From Bacteroidota bacterium (GTDB taxonomy: Bacteria > Bacteroidota > Rhodothermia > Rhodothermales > JAHQVL01), in the NCBI GenBank assembly GCA_039111535.1, contig JBCCIM010000012.1, positions 1 through 62,187 on the forward strand: DNA of 62,187 bases. Direction: 5' to 3'. This document shows positions 54,704 to 62,187 of this stretch, piece by piece. Both the position numbers and the translations under genes were made by a program. The notes under the pieces were generated by a model. The model ran no database searches. It was not told where the DNA came from and worked only from the letters and a program-made list of their open reading frames with translations. The stretch's first letter is position 1. Every line of letters begins with the position of its first letter.

Positions 54704-55612
54704 ATGCGTCACGGCCTCTATTTCCTTTTCATCCTGTGCGTTCTAACGGGATGTGACAGCATAGAACCAACAGCGGAGAACCTGCTTGTTGTTGAAGGCT
54801 TCCTTGACGCGGGCAAACCGCTGCCCAATGTCTCCATCACGCGCGTGCAGCCGCTGACGGCTGCCAGCGCCGGCACAAGCATCAACGAAGCGGTATCAGA
54901 CGCCAGCCTGTCTCTGATCATCAACAATACGCCCGTCCCATACCGACCTTCAGCCTCCTCACCGGGCACCTACGAGCCGGCAACTTCCGTTTTTGAGGTA
55001 GTCCCTCCGCATGCCCGCTTTTCCGCTGAAGTCAACTGGCAATCACAACGCGCAACCACAACAGACATCGTTCCACCGCCGATTGCTATTGAAGATGTAT
55101 TTATTCGCATCCCGGAATCACCAGTTTCTGCGGTACTCCTGGATTCACTTCGACTTGAAGATCAGGAAGTGGGTGCACGCATGGGTTTTATCTACCCTAT
55201 TGATGTTTCCGTAAGCTGGCAAAACGAAATGCCGGCAACAGACACTACCTACTGGATAGAAGCCCGCCTAAAGCCACAATCTGATTTTTCGTCCACCGTG
55301 CTCGACGTTTTCCTACTCACGGAAGATGTACAGGTGGAAGATTCGCTGCGCACTACAGGCTCTACCCGGTTTAGCTGGTCAGGCGTCTATGCCATCCCGG
55401 TGCCGGACAGCCTCGCGCCGGCGCCAGCACACCTGCTTACCGTACAGCTTACTCGCGGCACCAAAGCTTACGCTGATTTTGCAGCAAGCCGAAATGCACC
55501 GGAACGACGTGAACCCGTGTCCAATATCGCTGGCGGCATTGGCATCCTGGCCGGCATTTCGCTGGACGCAATAGTATTTGAGGTGAAGGATGGCGTGGCA
55601 ACGGCGCAATAA
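54704..55612 (+). CDS. DUF4249 lipoprotein, partner of the TonB receptor
   Basis: 302 residues from ATG 54704, where a lipoprotein signal begins (F-I-L-C-V-L-T-G-C-D-S); the longer frame from 54650 lacks one. L-L-V-V-E-G-F-L-D-A-G-K-P and V-S-I-T-R-V-Q-P-L open the domain as in DUF4249 proteins. In Bacteroidota these are coupled to a STN-type TonB receptor, as here, and are thought to be the surface substrate-binding lipoprotein. The gene starts 54 bases after the receptor stop codon and overlaps recX by 23 bases. Confidence 0.8.
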   Translation: MRHGLYFLFILCVLTGCDSIEPTAENLLVVEGFLDAGKPLPNVSITRVQPLTAASAGTSINEAVSDASLSLIINNTPVPYRPSASSPGTYEPATSVFEVVPPHARFSAEVNWQSQRATTTDIVPPPIAIEDVFIRIPESPVSAVLLDSLRLEDQEVGARMGFIYPIDVSVSWQNEMPATDTTYWIEARLKPQSDFSSTVLDVFLLTEDVQVEDSLRTTGSTRFSWSGVYAIPVPDSLAPAPAHLLTVQLTRGTKAYADFAASRNAPERREPVSNIAGGIGILAGISLDAIVFEVKDGVATAQ

Positions 55613-56339
55613 AAAGTCTGGATACAAACGCAAGTACAAAGCCAAAAGCCCGGAGGACGCCGAGAATACCCCGCCTCCAGCCCGAAACCTGTCGCCCGGA
55701 CAAATCACCGGCATCGAAATGCAAAAGAAAAATGCCAAACGCATTTCGATTTTTATCAATGATAAATTTGCGTTCGGATTACACCAGGATGTCCTCCTGC
55801 AACACGCGCTGCACAGCGGAATGTCTCTTGATGCAGCACAAATAAACATGCTTGTCGAAGCTGATGCTTTGCTGCGGGCCAAAGAAGCCGCCATTATGTA
55901 CCTAGGTCACCGTGCGAGAACCGAGCACGAGGTACGTACCAAGCTAAGAGGCAAAGCTTTTGAAGAAGAAATAATCGACCAGGTTGTAAAGCGTTTGTAT
56001 GAGCTATCGTACCTGGATGATGAGCAGTTTGCAAGCCGGTATACCCAAAACAGGTTTCAGTACAAAGGATATGGGCCCCAGCGGATTCGCACAGAATTGC
56101 GCCGACTCGGCATAGCACCAGCGCTCATAGAGCAAGCGCTCGAGGCGTTGCTACCTGCCAATGACGTTGTCGCACGCGCACAGGTTGAAGCTGAGAAGCG
56201 ATTGCGCCGGCTCAGAAATGAAAAGGACCTCTATAAAAAACGGCGGAAATTATTTGATTTTCTGGTGCGTCGTGGGCATACTTCAGAAGTAGCACGGGAA
56301 GTTATCGAAAAGTTGAATCTGGATGCAGCGGATACATAG
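55590..56339 (+). CDS. recX: Regulatory protein RecX
   Basis: 249 residues. A long basic N-terminus (about 45 residues, rich in Lys and Arg) precedes three-helix RecX repeats: L-G-H-R-A-R-T-E-H-E-V-R-T-K-L near 105, Y-L-D-D-E-Q-F-A-S-R-Y near 140, and G-P-Q-R-I-R-T-E-L-R-R-L-G near 162. RecX binds RecA filaments and modulates recombination. It starts inside the last codons of the DUF4249 gene (ATG at 55590, AAGG just ahead), but no recA is in the window and no functional link to the receptor is apparent. Confidence 0.88.
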   Translation: MAWQRRNKKSGYKRKYKAKSPEDAENTPPPARNLSPGQITGIEMQKKNAKRISIFINDKFAFGLHQDVLLQHALHSGMSLDAAQINMLVEADALLRAKEAAIMYLGHRARTEHEVRTKLRGKAFEEEIIDQVVKRLYELSYLDDEQFASRYTQNRFQYKGYGPQRIRTELRRLGIAPALIEQALEALLPANDVVARAQVEAEKRLRRLRNEKDLYKKRRKLFDFLVRRGHTSEVAREVIEKLNLDAADT

Positions 56340-56464
56340 TGCACCGCACATCGGGATCACAAGTGGAAGGCAATCGTTCGATTTTCACCCATCCACGAAG
56401 TATGTAACCATTTGCGAACGCCCCGTTATCAATCCCGGAAAGCGCGCAATTCAGTAAACAACCT

Positions 56465-57619
56465 ATGCAAATCGAGCCCGGACCAAAATCTTACGAGCGG
56501 TACGAGTACGTGGAGCCCACAGACGCTGCCCAGGCCAAACAATCTGCTACGCCGGTACGCAATGCGTTCACCGTCGACCGGGTTGTTAAATTTGTTATTG
56601 CCGTCATCTTTCTCCTTGCAGCCGGCGCGCTTTTGTGGTATTTCTCACGTCTGGTCCTTTACCTCATGGCCGGCCTGATCATCGCGTACTTGCTCCGGCC
56701 TGTTGTAGATCGAATCCAGGGATTTGGTGTTAGCCGTGTGCCAGCTATTTTGCTTTCCTTTATCCTGGTTTTTGGTGTAATGAGCGTGCTCGTCACATCA
56801 CTTATTCCCTTTTTTGGCAGCCAGATCAGCGATGTTACCCAACAAATAACCGAAGAAAAAGTCGACGCATGGGCCGTTTCGATCGAATCTCAGTTGCGCC
56901 AGCGTATTCCAGCAATCGGTGAAGGGACTGTTATTGAAGGCGTACGCAGGGTGTCTTCTACCTTGTTCCAGGAGCAGCAGTTTACCCAGTTGGTAGAATC
57001 CCTTTTTGATGTATTCACCGACATTTTTTACGCCATTCTTGTAATCCCTTTTGTTGCGTTCTTTTTCTTGCGGGATGCAACCAAAATGAGCAGGGGCATT
57101 CTGCAACTTGTGCCCAATCGATATTTTGAGGTTACCCTTTCCATTGCTGCAAAAATAGAAACCAATCTTGGCCGATATTTGCGCGGCCTGCTACTCCAGT
57201 GCACCTACGTTGCCATTGTGGCCTCTATTCTGCTGTCTTTCACAGATTTGAATTATGCATTAGTTGTTGGCATATTCACGGGCGTGGCCAATTCAATTCC
57301 GTATTTTGGGCCGTTCATGGGGCTTATAGCCGGCTCCCTGGTTGCCATCGCCCAGACGGGAGACTTTTCCCTCATTCCGGGCCTGCTAATTGCAATGGGA
57401 CTCACACAAATGGTTGACAATATTCTGATTCAACCATTTATTTTTTCCAAAGCAGCGCAAACCCACCCCCTGGTGATTCTGTTTGTCGTGCTTATAGGCG
57501 CCCAGTTGGCTGGCATCGTAGGTATGCTCATTGCCATCCCGTTAACAACCACCGTATTGGTTACGATTGAGCAAGTATTGTGGAGCTTGCGTAACTACAG
57601 AATATTGCATGTAGCCTGA
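56465..57619 (+). CDS. AI-2E family transporter (PerM-like permease)
   Basis: 384 residues with about seven membrane segments. A hydrophilic N-terminus of 38 residues is followed by paired helices, a soluble loop (about 118-190), then the conserved block near 268-300: S-I-P-Y-F-G-P-F-M-G, and V-D-N-I-L-I-Q-P-F-I-F-S-K. The P-L-V-I-L-F-V-V-L-I-G motif near the C-terminus matches the AI-2E/PerM family, named for autoinducer export but with varied substrates such as Na+/H+ exchange. The next gene begins three bases after its stop codon. Confidence 0.9.
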   Translation: MQIEPGPKSYERYEYVEPTDAAQAKQSATPVRNAFTVDRVVKFVIAVIFLLAAGALLWYFSRLVLYLMAGLIIAYLLRPVVDRIQGFGVSRVPAILLSFILVFGVMSVLVTSLIPFFGSQISDVTQQITEEKVDAWAVSIESQLRQRIPAIGEGTVIEGVRRVSSTLFQEQQFTQLVESLFDVFTDIFYAILVIPFVAFFFLRDATKMSRGILQLVPNRYFEVTLSIAAKIETNLGRYLRGLLLQCTYVAIVASILLSFTDLNYALVVGIFTGVANSIPYFGPFMGLIAGSLVAIAQTGDFSLIPGLLIAMGLTQMVDNILIQPFIFSKAAQTHPLVILFVVLIGAQLAGIVGMLIAIPLTTTVLVTIEQVLWSLRNYRILHVA

Positions 57620-57621
57620 TT

Positions 57622-60279
57622 ATGCCCCGTAGTGCAGTTTTCTCACGTGCCGACCGCATATTGCTATCCCTCGGGGTAGTCGGCCTTGCTGTATTTCTGC
57701 TGCTCATACCCCGGGTACATCCTGATGCCGTCCCGGCTTATCCATTATCCGAGGAAGAAATTCTCGACCGTGCCCAGGGATTTGCGTACAACCGGGGCTA
57801 CGATGTATCGCGACTACAATGGGAAGTATTCCCTATCCGAAACGAGCGATTGCTCGACTCTCTTCAAACCAAAGACGCACCTCCACTGCGCACGTCGCTA
57901 CTTTCCCCCAGCGTTGGTAGCCTTCCTGCATACGGTTGGGAGGCGGCGGGTACATACATTGATGATGATGACAATGAGGCATCCTCCCGCATTACCTTAA
58001 ACCTCACGCAATCTGGAGATATTTGGAAATTTGATGCCCGCACCCCCGAAGTGCCCGCCCCTGTTCGCGAGGTACTGTTGCAAGCTGAGGTACATCAGGC
58101 GAGTTCAGCAACCTTTCGTGATAGCCTGAGCACAGCTGATCTTGCTGCACGATTCTGGAGTACGCGCAGCAGAATGACCGTCTCGCCGAGAGGAGATTCG
58201 GTACCTAGCTTATTTGTATTCAACAGCAGAGACGCGGAAACCTTCTCCCGATTTTATCTGCAAAAAACGCTGCTCCGAAACTATCAGTTAGCAGTTGACA
58301 GTGTTAGCCGGCCTGACGGACCAGATAACAATACTGTACGGGTATTCTTCAGCGGTATCGACCCGAGCAATGCTGTCCCGTTGACAGCAGAAGTTGATGT
58401 CAACAATGGCGGTGGCCTGGAGAGACTTTTTACTAGATACAATCCTACGCAAAACGAAAGCCGGCCACCACCACCGGGGCCTCAAATCAGTTTTGGCCAG
58501 GGTAATCAAATACCGGGTATCATCACCATCGTTGTCACGGCGCTGATCGTCATTTTTATATTCATCCTCTTTTTGCGCAGACTCAATGCACGCCTCATTG
58601 ACGTAAAAGGTGCTCTGCAAGATGCTACATGGGGTGGCGTTTTTGCCTTCCTCGCAGCCGGAAACGCTATGGGTTGGCGTATTTTTCTCGACAGCTCTTC
58701 GTTTTGGGCCGGGTTATTATCTGGCCTCGGCGTAACGCTAATCATGGGTAGTATCGGTGCTTTTGCTGTATTTATCATCTCTTGCGCAACCGATTCAATC
58801 GCGCGTGCCATCTGGCCCAAAAGGCTCGAGACGCTTACGCTTGCCCGCAACGTCCGCTTCTTCAACGTGCCCATGGGGCGCTCGCTTATAAGAAGCCTTG
58901 GTATTGCAGCCATACTTCTTGGCGCCACAACCCTGATTTTGTATTTGCCAGGCATCCGGTTTGACGACCTGACGGAAACCATTGGTGGTACCCAAACTTT
59001 CTCTCCATTCCTTGGCATCGTAACAGTCAATGGGTTGACGGGGATTTTGACGTGTATGATCTTGCTCAGCCTCGGCGCCACCGTTTATAGCCGGCGAGCC
59101 AGTAAAGGCTTTATCATTGGCTTGATCACGCTGATTGCCATGCTCATGCAAATTGGCCCGGTCAGTATCGGGCCATTTGGATACCAGTATTTAATTTCCG
59201 GCGGGCTCGGTGCCGCTATCGCCATCACCCTGTTCCGGTTCGATTACTTTAGCAGCTTTGGCGGATTTGTACTGTTCAGTATTCTCTGGGAGACCATCCC
59301 CATCTGGATGATTGAAGCCGCCGGCGCCAACTGGGAGGTGATTGCCCTGTTCGCCCTCTTTCCAATCTTTTTCATACTAGGCTTTGTTGGCCTCAAGAGC
59401 GGAAAAGAAGCAGAAAATACCAACAACCTGATTCCTACGTACCTGCAGGAGCTGGCGTTGCAGGAACGGCTGCAGGGTGAGCTCGAAATTGCCCGACAGG
59501 TACAATCTTCCCTGTTGCCGCGGCGTATGCCCAACATCAAAGGAATACAAATTGCAGCCATGTGTCTGCCAGCGCAGGAAGTAGGTGGAGATTACTTCGA
59601 CTTTATTCAACTTGACGCCCACCGTACGGCCGTGGTAATTGGTGACGTAAGCGGCAAAGGCATTCAGGCCGGCTTCTTCATGACGCTCACCAAAGGCTTC
59701 CTGCACGCAACCTGCCAGGCAGAAGACTCGCCAGCAGAAGTACTCACCCGGGTCAACACACTCTTCTGCAACAATGCGCCGCGCGGTACCTTTATCTCTC
59801 TGATTTATGGCATCCTGGACATTTCCAATCAAACGTTCACTTTTGCACGCGCCGGCCACGATCCCATGCTGTACCTTTCGAAAAAACGCGAAGGTCCAAC
59901 CCTGATCAAGCCACAAGGCATCGCCATTGGGCTCACTCCAAAATCCACCTTTGCGGAGACCATCGAAGACGAAGTTTTGCAACTCAACATTGGCGACTTA
60001 CTGGTGTTTTACACAGACGGTGTGACCGAAGCGGTCAACCCCAGCATGGAACAATTTGGGGTAGATCGGCTATCGGATAAAATTGCAGCAACCAACCCGG
60101 ACCAGAGTGCGCGACACGTCATGCAGGAAGTATCAGAGCACATTCAGGCTTTTGTAAAAAGTGCCGGGCGCGCAGATGACATGACCATGGTTGTGCTCCG
60201 CATTGCTACACCGCACCAGGTCAAACAGGCAACTCCTTTAGCTACAGAAAGCCAATCCTGGCTAGAACATGACGCATAA
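57622..60279 (+). CDS. Membrane SpoIIE/RsbU-type PP2C phosphatase
   Basis: 885 residues. One membrane helix at about 12-32 leads to an extracytoplasmic domain of about 260 residues. Seven or so helices follow between about 295 and 590, then the cytoplasmic phosphatase. Its motifs: E-I-A-R-Q-V-Q-S-S-L-L-P at the linker, E-V-G-G-D-Y-F-D-F near 653, G-D-V-S-G-K-G near 673, Y-T-D-G-V-T-E-A near 796, and R-A-D-D-M-T-M-V-V-L near 853, giving the Asp residues for metal binding. It probably dephosphorylates an anti-sigma antagonist in a partner-switching pathway. The ligand of the large outer domain is unknown. It overlaps the next gene by 11 bases. Confidence 0.9.
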   Translation: MPRSAVFSRADRILLSLGVVGLAVFLLLIPRVHPDAVPAYPLSEEEILDRAQGFAYNRGYDVSRLQWEVFPIRNERLLDSLQTKDAPPLRTSLLSPSVGSLPAYGWEAAGTYIDDDDNEASSRITLNLTQSGDIWKFDARTPEVPAPVREVLLQAEVHQASSATFRDSLSTADLAARFWSTRSRMTVSPRGDSVPSLFVFNSRDAETFSRFYLQKTLLRNYQLAVDSVSRPDGPDNNTVRVFFSGIDPSNAVPLTAEVDVNNGGGLERLFTRYNPTQNESRPPPPGPQISFGQGNQIPGIITIVVTALIVIFIFILFLRRLNARLIDVKGALQDATWGGVFAFLAAGNAMGWRIFLDSSSFWAGLLSGLGVTLIMGSIGAFAVFIISCATDSIARAIWPKRLETLTLARNVRFFNVPMGRSLIRSLGIAAILLGATTLILYLPGIRFDDLTETIGGTQTFSPFLGIVTVNGLTGILTCMILLSLGATVYSRRASKGFIIGLITLIAMLMQIGPVSIGPFGYQYLISGGLGAAIAITLFRFDYFSSFGGFVLFSILWETIPIWMIEAAGANWEVIALFALFPIFFILGFVGLKSGKEAENTNNLIPTYLQELALQERLQGELEIARQVQSSLLPRRMPNIKGIQIAAMCLPAQEVGGDYFDFIQLDAHRTAVVIGDVSGKGIQAGFFMTLTKGFLHATCQAEDSPAEVLTRVNTLFCNNAPRGTFISLIYGILDISNQTFTFARAGHDPMLYLSKKREGPTLIKPQGIAIGLTPKSTFAETIEDEVLQLNIGDLLVFYTDGVTEAVNPSMEQFGVDRLSDKIAATNPDQSARHVMQEVSEHIQAFVKSAGRADDMTMVVLRIATPHQVKQATPLATESQSWLEHDA

Positions 60280-61093
60280 TCCACTTGGCGCTGACGTACA
60301 AGACGCACAGCAAGCCCTCTCGGCTTACAATTTTCAACCACCTGAAATCGCGCTCGTGCTGGGCTCGGGGCTTGGCGGACTGGCAGATGCCATCGAAGAC
60401 GCTGTTATAATCCCAACTGGCGAAATCCCGGGGTACCCGGTATCAACCGCACCCGGGCACAAAGGCCGGCTTGTCATTGGCAAACTGGAAGGCCGGCAGG
60501 TTGTCGCCATACAGGGCCGCGTCCATGTTTATGAGGGATATCCGGCGCGCGCCTCAGCGTTTCCAATCAGACTCGTCCATGCCCTCGGCGCCAGCAAGCT
60601 ATTGCTGACAAATGCGGCCGGGGGGATCAACAAAGACATGGGCCCGGGTACCTTGATGTTCATCAGGGACCACATCAACTTTGCCTTCGAACATCCGCTT
60701 GCAGGCCCAAACGTCGACGGTGGCCAGCGGTTTGTTGACCTTTGTAATGCCTACGACCCCGATTGGCTTGAGCGTGCAGAAGCTGCTGCTTTAGCTGCAG
60801 GAATTGCCGCACAAAAAGGCGTCTACCTCTGGACCAAGGGTCCGTCGTATGAAACCAAGGCCGAAATACATGCCTATCGCCAACTGGGCGCGGATGCAGT
60901 TGGGATGAGCACTGTACCGGAAACACTGCAAGCCAATTATCTCGGCATGAAGGTATTGGGCATCTCTACCATAACAAACCCCGCAGCGGGCATGAGCCCC
61001 GAGCCGTTGCGCCACGAAGATGTACTAGCCGTAGGCCAACAGATACGAGCGACACTCGAAAAACTGGTTCGTGTTATCCTGAAACAGACCTAG
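60269..61093 (+). CDS. Purine nucleoside phosphorylase, class I trimeric type
   Basis: 274 residues. It phosphorolyses (deoxy)guanosine and inosine to the base and (deoxy)ribose 1-phosphate. Motifs of the trimeric class: L-G-S-G-L-G near 31, G-R-V-H-V-Y-E-G near 86, T-N-A-A-G-G-I-N near 117, G-P-S-Y-E-T-K-A-E near 193, and M-S-T-V-P-E near 215, then I-T-N-P-A-A-G near 237, where Asn is the base-binding residue. It overlaps the phosphatase gene by 11 bases, so the two are translated from one transcript. Confidence 0.95.
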   Translation: MTHNPLGADVQDAQQALSAYNFQPPEIALVLGSGLGGLADAIEDAVIIPTGEIPGYPVSTAPGHKGRLVIGKLEGRQVVAIQGRVHVYEGYPARASAFPIRLVHALGASKLLLTNAAGGINKDMGPGTLMFIRDHINFAFEHPLAGPNVDGGQRFVDLCNAYDPDWLERAEAAALAAGIAAQKGVYLWTKGPSYETKAEIHAYRQLGADAVGMSTVPETLQANYLGMKVLGISTITNPAAGMSPEPLRHEDVLAVGQQIRATLEKLVRVILKQT

Positions 61094-61328
61094 AAGTGGC
61101 GGCCGATTCTAGCCAAAAATTGATAATCAGCCTACAAATCTCTATTGTATAGCTAGATTAAACGATGTGAATACTACCTAATGTAGCTGAATGCATTGTA
61201 TTTTCTTATATTCATTTGCATATTAGGATGTAAAGTTTGCCCGATTTAAGGGTTGGGTGGATTGTATTCTTATCAATTTACGGCTGTTTAACCAAAGCCT
61301 GGTGTTCAAGGGCGAGGAGAGGTAATCG

Positions 61329-61754
61329 ATGAGTTACGATCGGGATAGTTCACACCGCTCGTATGGCGATCGTGAGTACGACAAAGACGGAGATTACAGG
61401 GACCAAAATCGTTCTCGTAATTCAGGACGGTATCGTGATGAGGTTTACTCCAAGCGCGTTCCTGCCGGCAAAAGAACCTATTTCTTTGATGTCAAAACCA
61501 CGCGCTCTGGAGAGGATTACTTTCTGACCATCACAGAAAGCAAACGCATCGACGAGTCACGCTACGAAAAGCACAAAATTTTCCTTTACAAGGAGGATTT
61601 TGGCAAGTTTGTTTCTGCGATGCATGAGGTATTGATTCATATCAAAGATGAGTGTCTGCCAGACTACGAATTTAGAGGACTGCCAGAACTCACGCTACCA
61701 CCACCTGTTGAAAACGATTTTCCTGAGGATGATTATCCACAGGACGAATACTAG
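61329..61754 (+). CDS. PUR-family (DUF3276) nucleic-acid-binding protein
   Basis: 141 residues. A charged N-terminus of about 38 residues, rich in Arg, Asp, Ser and Tyr, precedes one PUR repeat (T-Y-F-F-D-V-K-T-T-R-S-G-E-D-Y-F-L-T-I-T-E-S-K, then K-I-F-L-Y-K-E-D-F-G-K-F). An acidic tail (D-F-P-E-D-D-Y-P-Q-D-E-Y) ends the protein. DUF3276 proteins of Bacteroidota and BpuR of Borrelia share this fold and bind RNA and DNA. GAGGAGAGG lies ahead of the ATG, a good ribosome-binding sequence. Confidence 0.9.
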   Translation: MSYDRDSSHRSYGDREYDKDGDYRDQNRSRNSGRYRDEVYSKRVPAGKRTYFFDVKTTRSGEDYFLTITESKRIDESRYEKHKIFLYKEDFGKFVSAMHEVLIHIKDECLPDYEFRGLPELTLPPPVENDFPEDDYPQDEY

Positions 61755-61763
61755 TCTGATCAC

Positions 61764-62187
61764 TTGATCCCAATAGTTGCTTATGCTGAACGTAACACAC
61801 GCTTACGTTCAATAATGAGTCGTCAGGCCTCTTTCGACCCCGAGGTCGATCGCGCCGTACGGTCTATCATCAAAACAGTTCGTACCCAGGGTGACGACGC
61901 CCTTCGCGCATACGCGCAACAGTTTGATAACGCCCCATCCATTACCCTGAAGGTCCCTCCAGCGGTGCTCAGGGAGGCGTACGAGCAATTCCCGAACAAC
62001 CTCAAAGACATCATATCGGAAGCGGCAGCGAATATTCGCCAGTTTCACGAGCGACAAAAGCAGGACAGCTGGTTTATGGACGATGGCAACGGTGTTGTCC
62101 TCGGCCAGCGGGTGGTTGCCATAGAAAAAGCCGGCGTGTATGTGCCTGGCGGTAAAGCCTTTTATCCGTCGAGCCTGCTGATGAATG
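61764..62187 (+). CDS. hisD: Histidinol dehydrogenase, 5' part only
   Basis: The gene runs off the right edge; 141 residues are visible. D-P-E-V-D-R-A-V-R-S-I-I, G-D-D-A-L-R-A-Y-A-Q-Q-F-D, and V-A-I-E-K-A-G-V-Y-V-P-G-G-K-A-F-Y-P-S-S-L-L-M match the N-terminal third of HisD, which oxidises histidinol to histidine. I start at TTG 61764, the only in-frame start after the stop at 61752, because HisD proteins usually have about 15-20 residues before the R-Q-A-S-F-D-P region. ATG 61815 is the simpler alternative and gives a shorter N-terminus. Confidence 0.8.
   Translation, partial: MIPIVAYAERNTRLRSIMSRQASFDPEVDRAVRSIIKTVRTQGDDALRAYAQQFDNAPSITLKVPPAVLREAYEQFPNNLKDIISEAAANIRQFHERQKQDSWFMDDGNGVVLGQRVVAIEKAGVYVPGGKAFYPSSLLMN

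Noticed and set aside
61783-61815. Ten-codon frame (ATG at 61783) before hisD
   Set aside because: It is too short to support as a leader peptide; it has no run of histidine codons, unlike enteric his leaders, and it overlaps the likely hisD start.

Overview
The window reads as a chromosomal segment of a Bacteroidota/Rhodothermota bacterium, probably Rhodothermales or a close marine relative. Three large secreted proteins end in type IX secretion (T9SS) sorting domains (N-P-F-N-P, ending in a basic residue). There are genes typical of this group: PUR/DUF3276, DUF3098, NamZ/DUF1343, DUF4249 lipoprotein next to an STN-type TonB receptor, FecR with a DUF4974-like tail, DUF5666, and L-lysine 6-transaminase. 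Start sites mostly lack a strong Shine-Dalgarno sequence. I see no phage, transposase, integrase or CRISPR array. Assignments come from reading protein motifs; no database search was possible.

Layout. 1-219: a near-perfect palindrome made of two identical tRNA-Ala(GGC) genes facing each other. 365-6775: a secreted leucine-rich-repeat protein, then an aspartate-family block (a homoserine dehydrogenase fused to a decayed aspartokinase domain, dapB, dapA) and a membrane zinc peptidase. 6768-13154 (mostly minus): TraB/GumN protein, HTH regulator with membrane partner, a 14-bp minisatellite, mreD, dacB, DUF3098, namZ, ndk. 13308-18917: DUF4097-like protein, lipA, L-lysine 6-transaminase, cupin, secreted metalloprotease. 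18998-26767 (minus): gyrA, then a response regulator, a NarX-type kinase and a hybrid kinase. 27179-38601: GDPD lipoprotein, NfuA-like protein, a lipoprotein, a 2213-residue protein built of about 25 DUF5666-like modules, a PEGA Ser/Thr kinase and an FxLYD lipoprotein. 38782-48939 (minus): valS with a repeat-rich leader, aroC, htrA, plsC, and a large propeller-type sensor kinase. 49680-55612 (plus): an accessory-looking surface locus with a small secreted protein, two almost identical tiny lipoproteins, FecR, TonB-dependent receptor and DUF4249 lipoprotein. 55590-62187 (plus): recX, AI-2E family permease, SpoIIE/PP2C phosphatase, purine nucleoside phosphorylase, PUR protein, and the start of hisD.

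Most interesting. The 49680-55612 locus holds two tandem lipoproteins whose last 37 codons differ at six bases, all synonymous. Both predict the same 28-residue lipopeptide, so the peptide is under strong constraint. They sit upstream of a FecR/TonB/DUF4249 set with no sigma factor beside it. Other unusual items are the giant DUF5666 array with a heptanucleotide repeat upstream, the kinase-dead ThrA-like fusion, the 219-bp tRNA palindrome, and roughly seven- to ten-fold enrichment of the palindrome GCCGGC across the window.
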